From Agapetus fuscipes (Eukaryota > Arthropoda > Insecta > Trichoptera > Glossosomatidae): 64,000 nucleotides of DNA. Made by a program: the position numbers and the translations under genes. A model generated the notes under the pieces. It saw only the letters and a list, made by a program, of their open reading frames with translations, did not search any database and was not told the origin of the DNA. Where the stretch lies: NCBI GenBank assembly GCA_951799405.1, contig OX637340.1, forward strand, positions 372,001 through 436,000. The letters run 5' to 3'. The stretch's first letter is position 1. Each line of letters starts with the position of its first letter. Below are positions 51,530-62,276 of the stretch, piece by piece.

Positions 51530-51700
51530 AGGGAATGTCGGCAAGAGTTGCAGGGCTTATGTTCATTTGAGTTTGGATTTTATTTGTAAGTACACAATCA
51601 GCATTTGTAAGCGCGAACTACACGTGTTTGTTTGTGGGCATACATCTGAGAGCTTTAAATGAATATATCCTTGCAACTTAGATTATAGATTATAGATTAG
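51530..51700 (+). mobile_element. LINE-A' 3' UTR and (TTATAGA)n tail
   Basis: CTGTTTCAGGGAATGTCGGC, GTACACAATCAGCATTTGTA, CATCTGAGAGCTTTAAATGA and CTTAGATTATAGATTATAGA. It is 5'-truncated in the 3' UTR. Confidence 0.85.
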
Positions 51701-52456
51701 GACATAGGCCTTATTTGGGTCACTTACCTTACGTCATCAAATATTTTTTATGAGAAAACAGAATAAATAATAAATAAATATTATATACAAAAAAAGTTAT
51801 GGCGTAAGTCGGTATTTGAAATAAGATCCTTCATATAAAAGTATTTTTTCCTTAAATCTAGGATACCTACTCATACATAAGCATTCAAATAGACACAGTA
51901 TGAGATTTTTACAATGGACCGTAGCCGACCGTTAGAATTAATGAAAACTAATATCTAAATCGAAGGTAGAGTTTCCCAAGTGTAAATCGAAATTCGTTAC
52001 GGCCATATAAATAATGCGGGACAATAGGACATGAGCAATAGTGGCAGCAAACAAAGGTTTGAATTATTATTTCAGACTATTAAAGGAAGAAAGGCGACTC
52101 GCGACCGGAGCATTGTAATAAGTTTTCAATAGCTGGCGCCCAACAATGGGTCCGGCTTAAGGAAGGGACGGCGCATACAAAATATTGGTGGCGAAACGCT
52201 GCAGAGAGGCCAAGACGTAGGGTTTACTCCGATTCTATGAATTAATGAAGCATCTCAGGCAAGGAACGTCAAATTATTTATTTTTCTTTCGTTTTCTGAT
52301 GGAAAAGATCTGAATAGTTTGAATCCGATGGGCTTGAGAATTAATTTCCTTCTGTGGATTTGTTTTTTAAATCCATGTTTTGGTATACTCTAGCTTAAGA
52401 TGACATAAAAACCTTTTTTGATACGAGACAGATGGATTTTCTTTTATAAAGCAGTC
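51701..52456. other. Unassigned stretch
   Basis: No gene or repeat is recognised. Confidence 0.35.
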
Positions 52457-53097
52457 GGTTCACTTTGCCAATAAAGGGAAGGTCGGCAAGAGTTGCAAGG
52501 CTTATGTTCATTTAAGATTGGGTTTTTAATATTGTAGGTGGATGAAATGAAAGAAGTATGCAAGGACAGGAAGAAGTGGCGGCTAATCTGCAATGTTGAT
52601 TTCTAATGTTGGTGTATTCATTTGCTACATTTTTTGCATAGGAAATTTTTGACTTTTTTTGTATAGATTTCTTTGTAAGGTTTTGTTCTTTTTTATATTT
52701 AAATGTAATTTATTATTCATATTCCTTGACTTATAGGTTAGTATGAGGCTGACCACCCATACTGTAAAAAATGGTTCAATTTGCCAATGTCACCCCTGTT
52801 TCAGGGAAGGTCGGCAAAAGTTGTGGGGCTTATGTTCATTTGAGGTTTGGATTTTATTTGTAAGTACACATTCAGCATTTGTAAGCGCGAACTACACTTG
52901 TTGGTTTGTGGGCATACATCTGAGAGCTTTAAATGAATATATCCTTGCAACTTAGATTATAGATTATATATTATTATTATAGGTCCCCATGCGGCATGTG
53001 TAAGCGCGAAATTATGCGTGTCTGCTTGTCGGAATGCATTTAATATGAATCTCAAATGATACATATCTTTGCAGCTTAGATTTAGATTTAAATTAGA
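52457..53097 (+). mobile_element. LINE-A 3' UTR (outer copy) split by a LINE-A' insertion
   Basis: The outer copy runs 52457-52539 (GGTTCACTTTGCCAATAAAG ... GGGTTTTTAATATTGTAGGT) and resumes at 52985 (CCCCATGCGGCATGTGTAAG ... GCAGCTTAGATTTAGATTTA). An internal deletion near 52471 removes the CACCCCTGTTTCA block. The two halves join in register once the inner element is removed. Confidence 0.85.
52540..52974 (+). mobile_element. LINE-A' insertion nested in a LINE-A 3' UTR
   Basis: It starts in coding sequence (DEMKEVCKDRKKWRLICNVD, then a stop) and runs through the whole 3' UTR to CTTAGATTATAGATTATATA. It is flanked by TATTGTAGGT (52530-52539) and TATTATAGGT (52975-52984), a 10-bp duplication with one mismatch. 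The 70-codon 3' UTR frame at 52743-52955 differs by one residue from that at 63001-63213, so both copies are young. Confidence 0.85.
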
Positions 53098-53539
53098 TTG
53101 AATAGCGTTAGAACTCACCTTATATTATTTGGTGGAGCGACGTCACATGTCTAAGAGACTATTCATTAGCAAAACAAATAAGTTTGATTTACTATTCGAT
53201 CAGCAACTCGGAAAGGATTTTGCTACATTTTTTCAGGTGCTTTGTGTTCCGACTCCAACGTGGAAAATGGTAAAAAAATATTTGAAAAATTCAGAAAGGA
53301 CAATGATCGTCTCACTAACAAAATAATCGCGGAAAAAAATTGCATATTTAAAATTTACTTGAAACAAACCGGTCTACAAACATCCGAAATCCATATTATT
53401 TTACTTCTGGAATAACGTTGCGTTTACCATAACAATGTAGGTATCGACATAAAATTTGGCACGCGTCATATGAAGCAGACTTACGGTATCCCCTCAGCCG
53501 TTTCACTTTATTATGAACAAATAACACCGGAATCTGCGG
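53098..53539. other. Unassigned stretch
   Basis: A 65-codon frame (53129-53326) is rich in Lys and Phe without a known motif. Nothing else is seen. Confidence 0.3.
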
Positions 53540-53660
53540 ACAAGGCTGACGGGAAGCGCTCCACAAAAGTTAACGAGGTCACCTCATTCTAACGGGGTGT
53601 CCCACAAGGCTCCCACCTCGGGCCGTGTAGTGTTATTGTCTTCCACACGACGACAGGTAA
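53540..53660 (+). pseudogene. Relic of a Jockey-like reverse transcriptase
   Basis: The plus strand encodes ADGKRSTKVNEVTSF, a stop, then RGVPQGSHLGPCSVIVF. The GVPQGSHLGP motif of the reverse-transcriptase palm is intact and identical to that of the minus-strand LINE at 3679. The preceding L-T-G-R...V segment fits after a one-base frame change. Neither the upstream catalytic Asp nor the downstream FADD motif is recognisable. Confidence 0.7.
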
Positions 53661-54724
53661 TGCCCGGCGAGACAATAAAAAACGTCACCTGGATTACTCG
53701 TTCATAACAGTTTAATAAGAAAACGCGAAGCATTTATTGTTTCTCTTGTAATATTACGAGAAAATGTGATAAAAATGATGATATCTGGTGTGTAACAATG
53801 TCGCAAAACAAAATAAAATTCTTTTTATGGGTAACAAAACGAATCAATTTCGCGCGAAGTCGTTTTGCTCTATTGATATTAAACATCAAGTGTTATATTT
53901 ATAAGATGCTAACAACAAATGTTCTTCCACAAAAATGACGATAATCTAAGAGTAAAAATTAAAAAGTAGCGGTTGAAATCAAAATAATTAAAAATATTGT
54001 AAATACCCCGATCCCTTATGTATGAAAGCACTCGTGATTGATTTTTGTTTGTTGACATAAGATTTGAAATTACATTCTTCTTCCTCTTTTTTATAGGTGA
54101 TTTAATGGGTACCTAAATGTTAATAGTGTAATTTCATACAATGCCTTATTGATACCTATGTATATATATTCACAACTGGCATGACAGTATTGTTTTATTC
54201 TATTTTGTTTTCTTGGGGCTTGAAACATAATTTTGTCTCTTTATGTCCAGTTTATATTTTTAATTTTAAATTTTATCAAAATTAATTAATTAAATAGATG
54301 GAAAGGTAATTTTGTATTGTGTAATTTTTGAATTTGGATTAATGTACTTAAGTACAATTGCTAATTTATTTCAAGTATCTTATAATGTTATTATATATTT
54401 TTTAATTTTATTAAATACTTACCTGAATTTATATGTTTTTATTGAATGACCACACAACTTGATTGTATTACTCTATGTTACCATTATGACTTTTTTTTCA
54501 ATTTTTTTTTATACCTGACGATGATTAAAAATCGAAAACGTTTGTAAAATATAAATAAATAATTGTATACGTGAAAATATAAAAGTGTTTTAAGTAATTT
54601 AAATCCATAAAAAATAATAAATTATTGAATATAAATTTTCAGTGTTAATACACAAAAAATACAAAATATAATCATAAAACAACATCACTACGATTATTTG
54701 GGTGTAAGGTGGTACAATGCACTT
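53661..54724. other. Very AT-rich stretch
   Basis: The only patterned item is CCTGACGATGATTAAAAATC then GAAAACG at 54514-54540, another CTGANGA-stem-GAAA motif. No gene is seen. Confidence 0.4.
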
Positions 54725-54805
54725 TTTTCCAGGTATAAGCATGATAAGCACGCAGATCCTAGGGCCATTAAGTACATGATCAGCAAATATTTGAAAGAGG
54801 TGTAA
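54725..54805 (+). other. Possible short terminal exon or LINE coding tail
   Basis: After a pyrimidine-rich TGCACTTTTTTCCAG, an open segment reads RYKHDKHADPRAIKYMISKY then LKEV and a stop. The acceptor-like context and the downstream AT-rich 3' UTR with AATAAAG (55184) would suit a last exon. The repeat tail suits a LINE 3' end equally well. I do not recognise the peptide. Confidence 0.2.
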
Positions 54806-55215
54806 ATAGTTGAGTGTTTATATTTGATTGGTTTTTTGTATATTATTCTTATCATTATTATTTTTGTTATTTTTTTCATATATCTACATGTGTGTATATA
54901 TGTATAATTCCTATTTCTGTATTTTCTATTTAAACATGTTACCTCTTTATGTTATTTTATTTTATTTTTTGTCTTTCTGTTTTTGCTGAGTAAATGACTA
55001 AATGGTGTATATATTATTTTTGTTTTTTATGATTTTTATCTATTAAGTGATTAATTTTAAGTTAAGATAAGTTGGAATCCTCCCCAAAACACAAGCTATG
55101 CTTACTTTGGGGAGTATTTATTGTAATTAGATTTTTAAAATTTATTTTTATTGTAATACTTTGTACATATTGATAAAAAACAATAAAGACCTTATGAATT
55201 ATGAATTATGAATTA
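54806..55215 (+). mobile_element. LINE-like 3' UTR ending in (ATTATGA)n
   Basis: The AT-rich sequence includes a GC-rich hairpin (CTCCCCAAA / TTTGGGGAG, 55079-55114), then TTTGTACATATTGATAAAAA, AATAAAG and at least four ATTATGA units (55191-55224). A hairpin, a poly(A) signal and a terminal microsatellite together are typical of a LINE 3' end. The family is not otherwise represented in the window. Confidence 0.55.
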
Positions 55216-56746
55216 TGAATTATGAAAATATGGGAAATAAAAAATAAATATTTAGTGGATTATTTTTTCCTCTATCTTATTTTTTATTTACTTTACAGCA
55301 TAGACATACAAGTATGAATTACAGTATAGGCCCTTCTACTAAAACAAAAATTAATTCAAGAAACTTTTACAAAGAAAGAATGACGGGGATGAAATTTCAG
55401 TTTGGCTTATGCTGTACATTAGCTAGATGTTATACAAAGTATGAAGCTACAGCCTGTGTTTGTGCAAATAATGTAAAGAAGTCCTTACAATTCTGTTGAG
55501 AAGTGTTCTAAATGTTATTTACGGACTCGGTATTATGTTACGGAGTGAATGAGTAAAATGGCAAACAGTCGAGATACTCACAGCAAGGCAAAAATGCTTT
55601 GGTAAGTAAGTAGGTACTCATTCACGTTTTGTGAATCTTCTTGTTTCTGTCTTACATAATATATTTCTTGGTCGATTACTATTATTCGATTAACTATTTC
55701 AAAATATGATATAAATCAGAAATTATACCAATTTACGTTAGTAATACAACCATGATACATCTATTTTTGTAGAAAGAAAAAATACGTTGGATAAAAATAA
55801 GTTAGCTAAAGATAAGTTTAAATGCAAATATAACATAACAAGCTTTGTTTAAACCGATTAAATTGTACGGGTGATATTATGAATAAAGCAACGTTAAGAA
55901 GTTTGCTAAAAAACACAACAAAACTAGCGTAAAAGTAAAGAGAATAAATTTACTGTTATCCTCCGAGTAACCCAGAAAGATGTCTTAAAATATTCACAAG
56001 CAGTTTATTAATTCCAGTCGTGTTCTACAAACTTTACATCTACGACCAAACAAGCGCGCGGAGTTTGTATTTACTCTGTAGATACAAAATCTACAGTCTA
56101 CGACGCTACGGCGTAGCACAGTAAAACTCTACATTTATTTACGAGCGTGTCATTCGCGTCTGTGTAAAAATAATGGTCCACATTCTGGGGGAGATCTTTC
56201 AACACTCTGAGAAAATTAGCGCACTGAACCAACGTGGATATATCGCCGCCGTCTTATGTTACAAAAGGAAATCGGTAAGAAACCTGCGTAGTAAGAGGGT
56301 TGAGGAACATTCACTTTGTTAGGAATCTTACATTTTTAAAATCAATTATTTTACACCTGCGGAATGGAGTAGAGAAAGGAAATGTTTCAGGAAGGACTAT
56401 GTGAGCATATTGGATCCTTAAAGGCCTTAAAACTCGGCAAAAAATATTCAAAGACCCAGAGAGTCGAAGGTCACAGGAAAGATCCCGAAAAATATGGAAA
56501 AATAGCTGGATGCCTTTGTCATAAATTGGCACCTTATTATTGTCAAACAGATGCATAAAAATAGGATGAGGAAGAAGATTTTAACAACTAAACCTTATTA
56601 CATTCATCATAAACAAATCAATACAAATAAAAATAAAATTTCAACAATAAATTTGGATTCCAACAAAAGTTGAATACGTGAAAAGTTCAACAATAATATA
56701 TTTGTGAAAATAAATTACCGAAACAGGAAATGTGTGTTGAAGAATT
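55216..56746. other. AT-rich stretch without a recognisable gene
   Basis: A small hairpin (GTAGAT / ATCTAC) and a TACGACGCTACGGCGTAGC-like palindrome lie at 56082-56117. Short frames here show no family features. Confidence 0.35.
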
Positions 56747-56797
56747 CGCCGGACAGTATAAAGCGCCGGACAGTATAAAGCGCCGGACAGTATAAAG
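56747..56797. repeat. Perfect 17-bp tandem repeat, three units
   Basis: CGCCGGACAGTATAAAG is repeated three times without a mismatch (56747-56763, 56764-56780, 56781-56797), followed by CGG. The perfect identity indicates recent slippage. Confidence 0.95.
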
Positions 56798-57539
56798 CGG
56801 AATGCGAAATTCAATTGAAATTTGATTGCTTGTAAATTGATTAATCAACCTGCCGGCACTGCACTCGCATAATGCATTTATTCCCGCCATGTTTTATTTT
56901 TACAGCCATTACTGGAAGGCAACGCTGAGTTTTGGCTTTTTTTATATTTACGCTAAAAGTTAATTGAATACAGAAATGTTTGATAGATAAATAAATAAAA
57001 ACACATCATGATAGAATATGAAAACTACTCGGAAAACATACGATACACGATTATTTTGAGAACACATTAAAGAAAATTAATTCGATTTTCTATGCGTTTT
57101 AATCTGTTATATTTATAACAAAAATAGAAGAAGTGATGAAATTTCTCATCGCTATAAAATAGTATTCTAACGTGCATTACTAGTTGATTCCGTTAATAAT
57201 GTAAAAATCAAACAACGAACAGTTGTTCTCTTGATAATGGTGTGATAAAATCGAAAACGCTCGAGGAAAGAAACGAACTCGAGACGAAAAGCTTTGTTTT
57301 ATTTCAATATTACATATCGCAGTCACAGATGTAAGGCTTCAGAAGTAAAAAAAGTATCAAACTGAGGAAAAATAATTCGAGGTTTCTTGCTAACATGTAA
57401 TTTAAACAAAATAGTGCGCTGTATATAAGTACATCGCATTTTATTATTTTGAATTATGGCAGTTTGTCAGCACGTAGGGAATATGGCACAATATTAAACT
57501 CAAACCTAACGCAACGCAACGCAAAACACAACTTTTCTA
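56798..57539. other. AT-rich stretch without a recognisable gene
   Basis: TTGATAATGGTGTGATAAAA then TCGAAAACGCTCGAGG at 57231-57266 is a loose match to the motif found in the fold-back repeats. Confidence 0.35.
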
Positions 57540-57842
57540 CACATACAGCATAACTTCTTGCCGCGTTCTCCCCAAGAGGATCACACGTGGCGAGCGAACC
57601 TTTTTTATTTTACAGGTAAGTGGGCCTATATTACCACTTCTATTGAAGTGGGGTTTTTCTAGCACCTAAGTGGTTTGCTACTCATTTCTTGTGAAGGCTG
57701 GGTAAACCATCCGGTGTTTTATTTTCGGTTTGAAATAAACACCGAAACTGGAAATCAACTGGAATGGACACCCTCGGTGGGATTTGAACCTGAGCTCTCG
57801 GCATGGAGTGCAAACACTATACCAACTGAGTATCGGCCGGAA
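57540..57842 (-). mobile_element. SINE-A copy, near full length
   Basis: From the right, the minus strand reads CCGGCCGATACTCAGTTGGT, then B box GGTTCAAATCCCACC, GTTTCGGTGTTTATTTC, CACTTCAATAGAAGTGGTAA and GGCAAGAAGTTATGCTGTAT. All SINE-A segments are present in order. The A box has one base changed from GATAGCTC to GATACTC. No clear target duplication was found. Confidence 0.85.
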
Positions 57843-57878
57843 AAATCGATAGCTGGGAATATAATATGTTTAGCACAC

Positions 57879-58108
57879 CAGTGACGAAGGGTGCCATACA
57901 ACTCGATTCCCATCGGCTTCGCTTTTAAAATGAGGCAACAAAGTAGTTAAAAAATATAGGCACAAAGTAAAAAAAATACATTTAAAACCAAAGAAACAAT
58001 ACGTATTTTTTCCCCATTGAAACCATGCAGTATACTTTATTATCATTTTTGCCTCATTTTAAAAGGGAAACCGATGGGAATCGAGTTGTATGGCACCCTT
58101 CGCCACTG
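57879..58108. mobile_element. hAT-like MITE, 230 bp
   Basis: The left arm begins CAGTGACGAAGGGTGCCATA. The right arm is its reverse complement, ending TATGGCACCCTTCGCCACTG. The arms match over about 65 bases (to AAAATGAGGCAA). Flanks TAGCACAC (57871-57878) and CTGCACAC (58109-58116) agree at six of eight positions, consistent with an aged 8-bp duplication. CAGTG ends plus 8 bp point to the hAT superfamily. There is no coding capacity. A lone arm lies at 2877. Confidence 0.8.
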
Positions 58109-58116
58109 CTGCACAC

Positions 58117-58550
58117 TTAGTTCTCCAATGGAAGCTTTTACTAGTAGTAAAGCCCTTAGATATCATAAAGTCATTTCAGAACAAAGGTACTTAATTCATT
58201 ATTGCCATTGGTTAGACACAGTTGGACAGTACTTATGTTCTGAATACAGGCTTACGTTTGTAAATATAAACAGATATAATAAAGCACATTGCTAAAAGCT
58301 TGAATAGAGCAGCTTCCCGTATGAAATATGAACTCTGCCGGTAAAATGCATTACTTAACACTTAACCATATAACAGGTTTGACAATAATCAAACCACAAC
58401 AGTCGCCAGGTGAGGTTTACACGCGAACACTTCGTACTCCTGAGTTTATGTTCTCGCGATCCATTTTCCAAAGCTATTACACCAAAGAGAATACGACTGT
58501 ACCCAACTATAAAACTTTACGTATAAAATCAACCTCAGCAAAAATGAATA
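58117..58550. other. Unassigned stretch
   Basis: No gene is recognised. A short frame at 58328-58570 runs into the hairpin repeat. Confidence 0.3.
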
Positions 58551-58660
58551 GAAACTTAAACGATCGCTAAAAGCAGTGTTTTAGTTTAGATACATTTTTG
58601 CTAAATATTTCATTGAGTTTTCACGTCATTGCTCATACTTCAGGTACAGAGCATTGTTCA
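58551..58660 (+). repeat. Dispersed hairpin-family copy
   Basis: AAACTTAAACGATCGCTAAA then AGCAGTGTTTTAGTTT gives paired arms (AAACTTAAAC / GTTTTAGTTT) with a diverged loop. ATTTCATTGAGTTTTCACGT and ACTTCAGGTACAGA represent the second half. Confidence 0.55.
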
Positions 58661-60910
58661 GACTTGGTGCGGTAAGCCGCACTGACTTTCTCGTTCAGAT
58701 GCCACTTGTATGAAACTCTCAGCGAGATAATAATGTTATAACGTTCATATCAAACAACGATATTCAAACACCGTGAAAATATTGTCTTTTAGGAAATAGC
58801 AAGTCTAAATACAAGGCATTTTAGTATAAGGTAGAAAAGAAATTCATTGAAAAATGGCTGCAGAGCATTTTACGCTTTAACGTCTTCAGAAGACGATAAC
58901 AACAAACTATACAGACAGATGACAGCACACGACCTTTCACAATTGCAGTCGTAGCTTTTTATTCGAAAATACTGAAATGTTTTTTACAGGTCGAGACCTT
59001 TATGAGTTACACAGATTTGTTACACACGTTCGAATACGGTCTTGAACAAGTGATTCTAGGTTAAGCATGCAATGTCGTGTCAGTTGTCAACAGTCGCGAT
59101 TTTTCTGTAAAAATAACGGGTTCAAAATTTAAAACATTTATCATTGTCATTGGTTACTAAGGCAAGAGATGAAGAAAGTCAAAATTAAATCCAATACATC
59201 ACGAAAAGTATTGTGATGCTTTAAAAGCTTTCGAAACTCTTTCTTTCTTGAATTTTCCGAAGCATTCAGCGTCGAAGAAACAGCATCGAAGATTTATGTT
59301 TAATTGGAATGAAAAGTGTAGTCTTTGTTAACCAAGCCGTTGTCATCATCCTACACTTTATAGTACACATGCATTTGGAAGCAAACTTAACCGAGCTTAT
59401 TGGATTAGTAATAACTTTTGCCGGTACATCTGGTGTTCCATCGGGATTGGTTGATACAATATATTATATTACACAGACCAAGTATTATGTCATTTAGTCT
59501 CAGCACATTATGTCTTCAAGCCAAGTTTGTGTTCATTACTTATTGATAGAGGACTTAGATAATTGTTATGGGTAACAATACAAAGCCGACGTATAAATCA
59601 CATAGAATAAACGCAAAAATCTATCAAGATTATGGACAGCTTATTTGTAAGATGTATAAATACGAATTCTCTTATTATGTTCTTAAAAAAGATTGATTTT
59701 CTGTAACAATCAGGATTTAAGAAAAATAAATGTTAAATCAATCTATTAAATAATGTTTTAGATATCTTTTTGCAGGAATTTTAGTTCTGCTGATCCATCC
59801 TGCTACATAGATTGTCTGCCTCTGGAGTTGAGACGAATGTTGACAATTTCAGGAAAAGTTTCGACACATAAAAACGCACTTGGGATGACTAGTGCCACGA
59901 AACAACGCTGTAAAAAATTGGTCAATTACTATTAATATGAAACCCTGCGTGTGTCCATACACAATGTTAGAATTAAAAAATATTTGTTCAAAAGATAAGA
60001 AAAACTACAATCGTAGATCATTTTCTGAAGAAGAGATACGGTGTTAGACAATTTAAATTGCCAAGAAGTGCTATCATTTGTATTAAAAGTACCAACAGAG
60101 CTACGAGTACATTATTCGAAAATATACTTTGCAACTTTTCCGAACCTCTCCTGAAACAGGGATGTATGTATGTACCTACATAGTTTAGAGAGAAGGAATA
60201 AAAAGGAAAAAAATACATTAAATAGATTGCTTACAAAAATATTTTAAGCCGCAATATCTCAGCGAAACAGCCGCAATTTGTCTAAATTGAAAATCCAATA
60301 CGGGAGGATGCAACATTTCTAAAAACAATTTATTCAGATGCACATTGCAATGCGTCGGGCAGGCTGCAGCACCCGCGCATGTGGGTGAGGAATACACTCC
60401 AGCAGGGAACAAGATACGGCGAGACTCCGAGTAAAATATTGCATTCGTCTGCTTGTATTTTATTCCCGAGGAGAGAGTCTGGTTTGATGGGATTTATATT
60501 ATGTGTTTGACACATAAACTGGATTTCAGGAATGTTAAAACACAGCGAAATAAGTAAGTGTCACTGAAATAATACAACGAAATGCGTTTCTTTATTTCTC
60601 TGAAGCGTGGAAAACCTAGTGAAAAAGTGGATAGATATAAATTGAAAGTGGGATGCAAGGAAAAGAAAAAGTGGAGTTCCCTTGTGGATATCATCCATGG
60701 AACAGCTTGCCGGACAGGAGGGGCAACATCCCACGTGGTCTATAGGTTGCTGAGCTCCACTCTCGCAGAATGAAGAGTTCCTCTTGCTCCAAACATGTCC
60801 AGGTAAGCATAATGACCCTGGCTCTTCCAACATCAACTATCAGCATGTTTAGGGATCTCAGTAAGAGCCACTCAAGGTCAGAATCAAAATAAACCAAGTA
60901 TAAGTTAAAT
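58661..60910. other. AT-rich stretch without a recognisable gene
   Basis: A decayed LINE-A scrap (TTTGCAACTTTTCCGAACCT then CTCCTGAAACAGGG) lies at 60127-60162. A hydrophobic 62-codon frame (59309-59497) and a Lys-rich frame (60582-60773, including KEKKKWSSLVDIIHG, which loosely resembles a LINE C-terminus) are the only coding-like items. Neither is supportable as a gene. Confidence 0.35.
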
Positions 60911-61390
60911 GAGGAATTCTATTAAAAAACACACACACAGAGTTTAATCTTCACAAATTAAGTATTTATTTCACCTCGAGTACTTTCGACTTGCTAACGT
61001 CATTTTCAAGAGGACACTATTACAAAATTTGCAAGACAAAAACCATAAAGAAATAAAAATAATGAGTTACGACAAAGTACAATTAGGTAATAACAAAGGT
61101 GAAGCAGTAGGAATTTGAACTTAGGAAATCCACAAACACAAAAATTCTAATACTTATAGTTTGATCAATGTTTAAATTCCTACTGCTTCAACTTTGTTAT
61201 TACCTAATTGTACCTTGTCGTAGCTCATTATTTTTATTTCTCTACGATTTTTGTCTTGTCAATTTTGTAACAGTGTACCTACCTCCTCTTGAAAATGAAG
61301 TTAGCAAGTCGAAAGTACTCGAGGTGAAATAAATACTCAATTTGTGAAAATACAATTCTTTGTTTTTTTTTAAATTATAATTCCTCATAA
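60911..61390. mobile_element. 480-bp palindromic element with arms of about 210 bp
   Basis: The left arm (60911-61120; GAGGAATTCTATT, CACCTCGAGTACTTTCGACT, AATTAGGTAATAACAAAGGT) recurs as the reverse complement at 61170-61390 with roughly one mismatch per ten bases and a few small indels. The loop is about 50 bases. In each arm the motif CTTGAAAATGACGTTAGCAA then GTCGAAAGTACTCGAG lies about 70 bases from the outer end. Beyond the right arm, ATGAATTTTCACTGTGTGAA then TACACAAAC links it to 46950-46985. No coding frame is seen. It may be a fold-back transposon or paired inverted termini of a larger element. Confidence 0.8.
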
Positions 61391-61576
61391 AAATGAATTT
61401 TCACTGTGTGAATACACAAACTCTGAAAAGTTTTATAAGTTAAGTATCGACAATCTATAGTCAAAGAAAATCAGGCTACAAACTCGAGACTAGATAAGCA
61501 CTGCGTAGGAAACTCCAAACTGTAGAATAAAATGATATTCTGTTCAGTGATCCCGCGTGTGCGGGAACCCACGTAA

Positions 61577-61945
61577 GTGTACGTATCTTGTTGGGAAATC
61601 ATTCACCTTCCATTCGTTATAAAGTTGTTTAAAGTTCCCAAGGCCAAAGGGGCCTTGGAGAGTTTCCTAACTCCAGCTCGCACACCGACAGATAAGAAGT
61701 GCGCCGACTCCAGCATTGTGTGCGGGAATATCATATTAGTTAGCTGGCAGGATAGTTCCAAGCAAAGCAGTCTGCCCACTGCTAACCTACTGAACACAAG
61801 TAGAAGACTAGGCCATGAAACAGCCAAGTCTGAAATAGTAACCTTATTTAACGGTACCATAGCTGATCTATGGATCATCGTATTTCTTGTATGGAAAACT
61901 CACGTAAGGTGGCGGTTGAGGCATGAATTTGCTGTGTGTGAATAA
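61577..61945 (+). CDS. Unrecognised 122-codon open frame (low confidence)
   Basis: The frame opens at a GTG, so the true start, if any, is unclear. The composition is GC-richer than the neighbourhood, and the peptide is of mixed composition with hydrophobic stretches (LWIIVFLVWK near its end). The opposite strand is also open for 91 codons over the same region, which weakens the case. ACGTAAGT (61571) and ACGTAAGG (61903) resemble splice donors. It could be an exon, a repeat, or nothing. Confidence 0.2.
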   Translation: MYVSCWEIIHLPFVIKLFKVPKAKGALESFLTPARTPTDKKCADSSIVCGNIILVSWQDSSKQSSLPTANLLNTSRRLGHETAKSEIVTLFNGTIADLWIIVFLVWKTHVRWRLRHEFAVCE

Positions 61946-62276
61946 CACCGTACGGTTTTAGTTATAAAATAGATGATAAATTATGATGATCCATTTATGC
62001 GTCAATTACAAAAATATAAAGAACCTTATTGGTATTGTTAGGAATATGTTTCGAGAATGATCTTTATTTTTAGGATAAATTAAGGACCCAAAGATTCAGA
62101 AATATCTCACACTTTGAACTATACTTTGCAAATGTACCTAACTCTGAACCGAAAGAGATAAAATGAATTAAGTGAAATAAATAAACCGCAGCTTTAATTA
62201 AATATAACCCGCGTAAAAACATAACAGTATAAATAACTTTGGCTTTGAAATACTTTAATATAACTTTTTAAGTGAC
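61946..62276. other. AT-rich stretch without a recognisable gene
   Basis: No gene or repeat is recognised. Confidence 0.3.

Noticed and set aside
61603..61878. A 91-codon minus-strand frame opposite the 61577-61945 frame.
   Set aside because: Both strands are open over the same interval, neither has known motifs, and at most one could be real.
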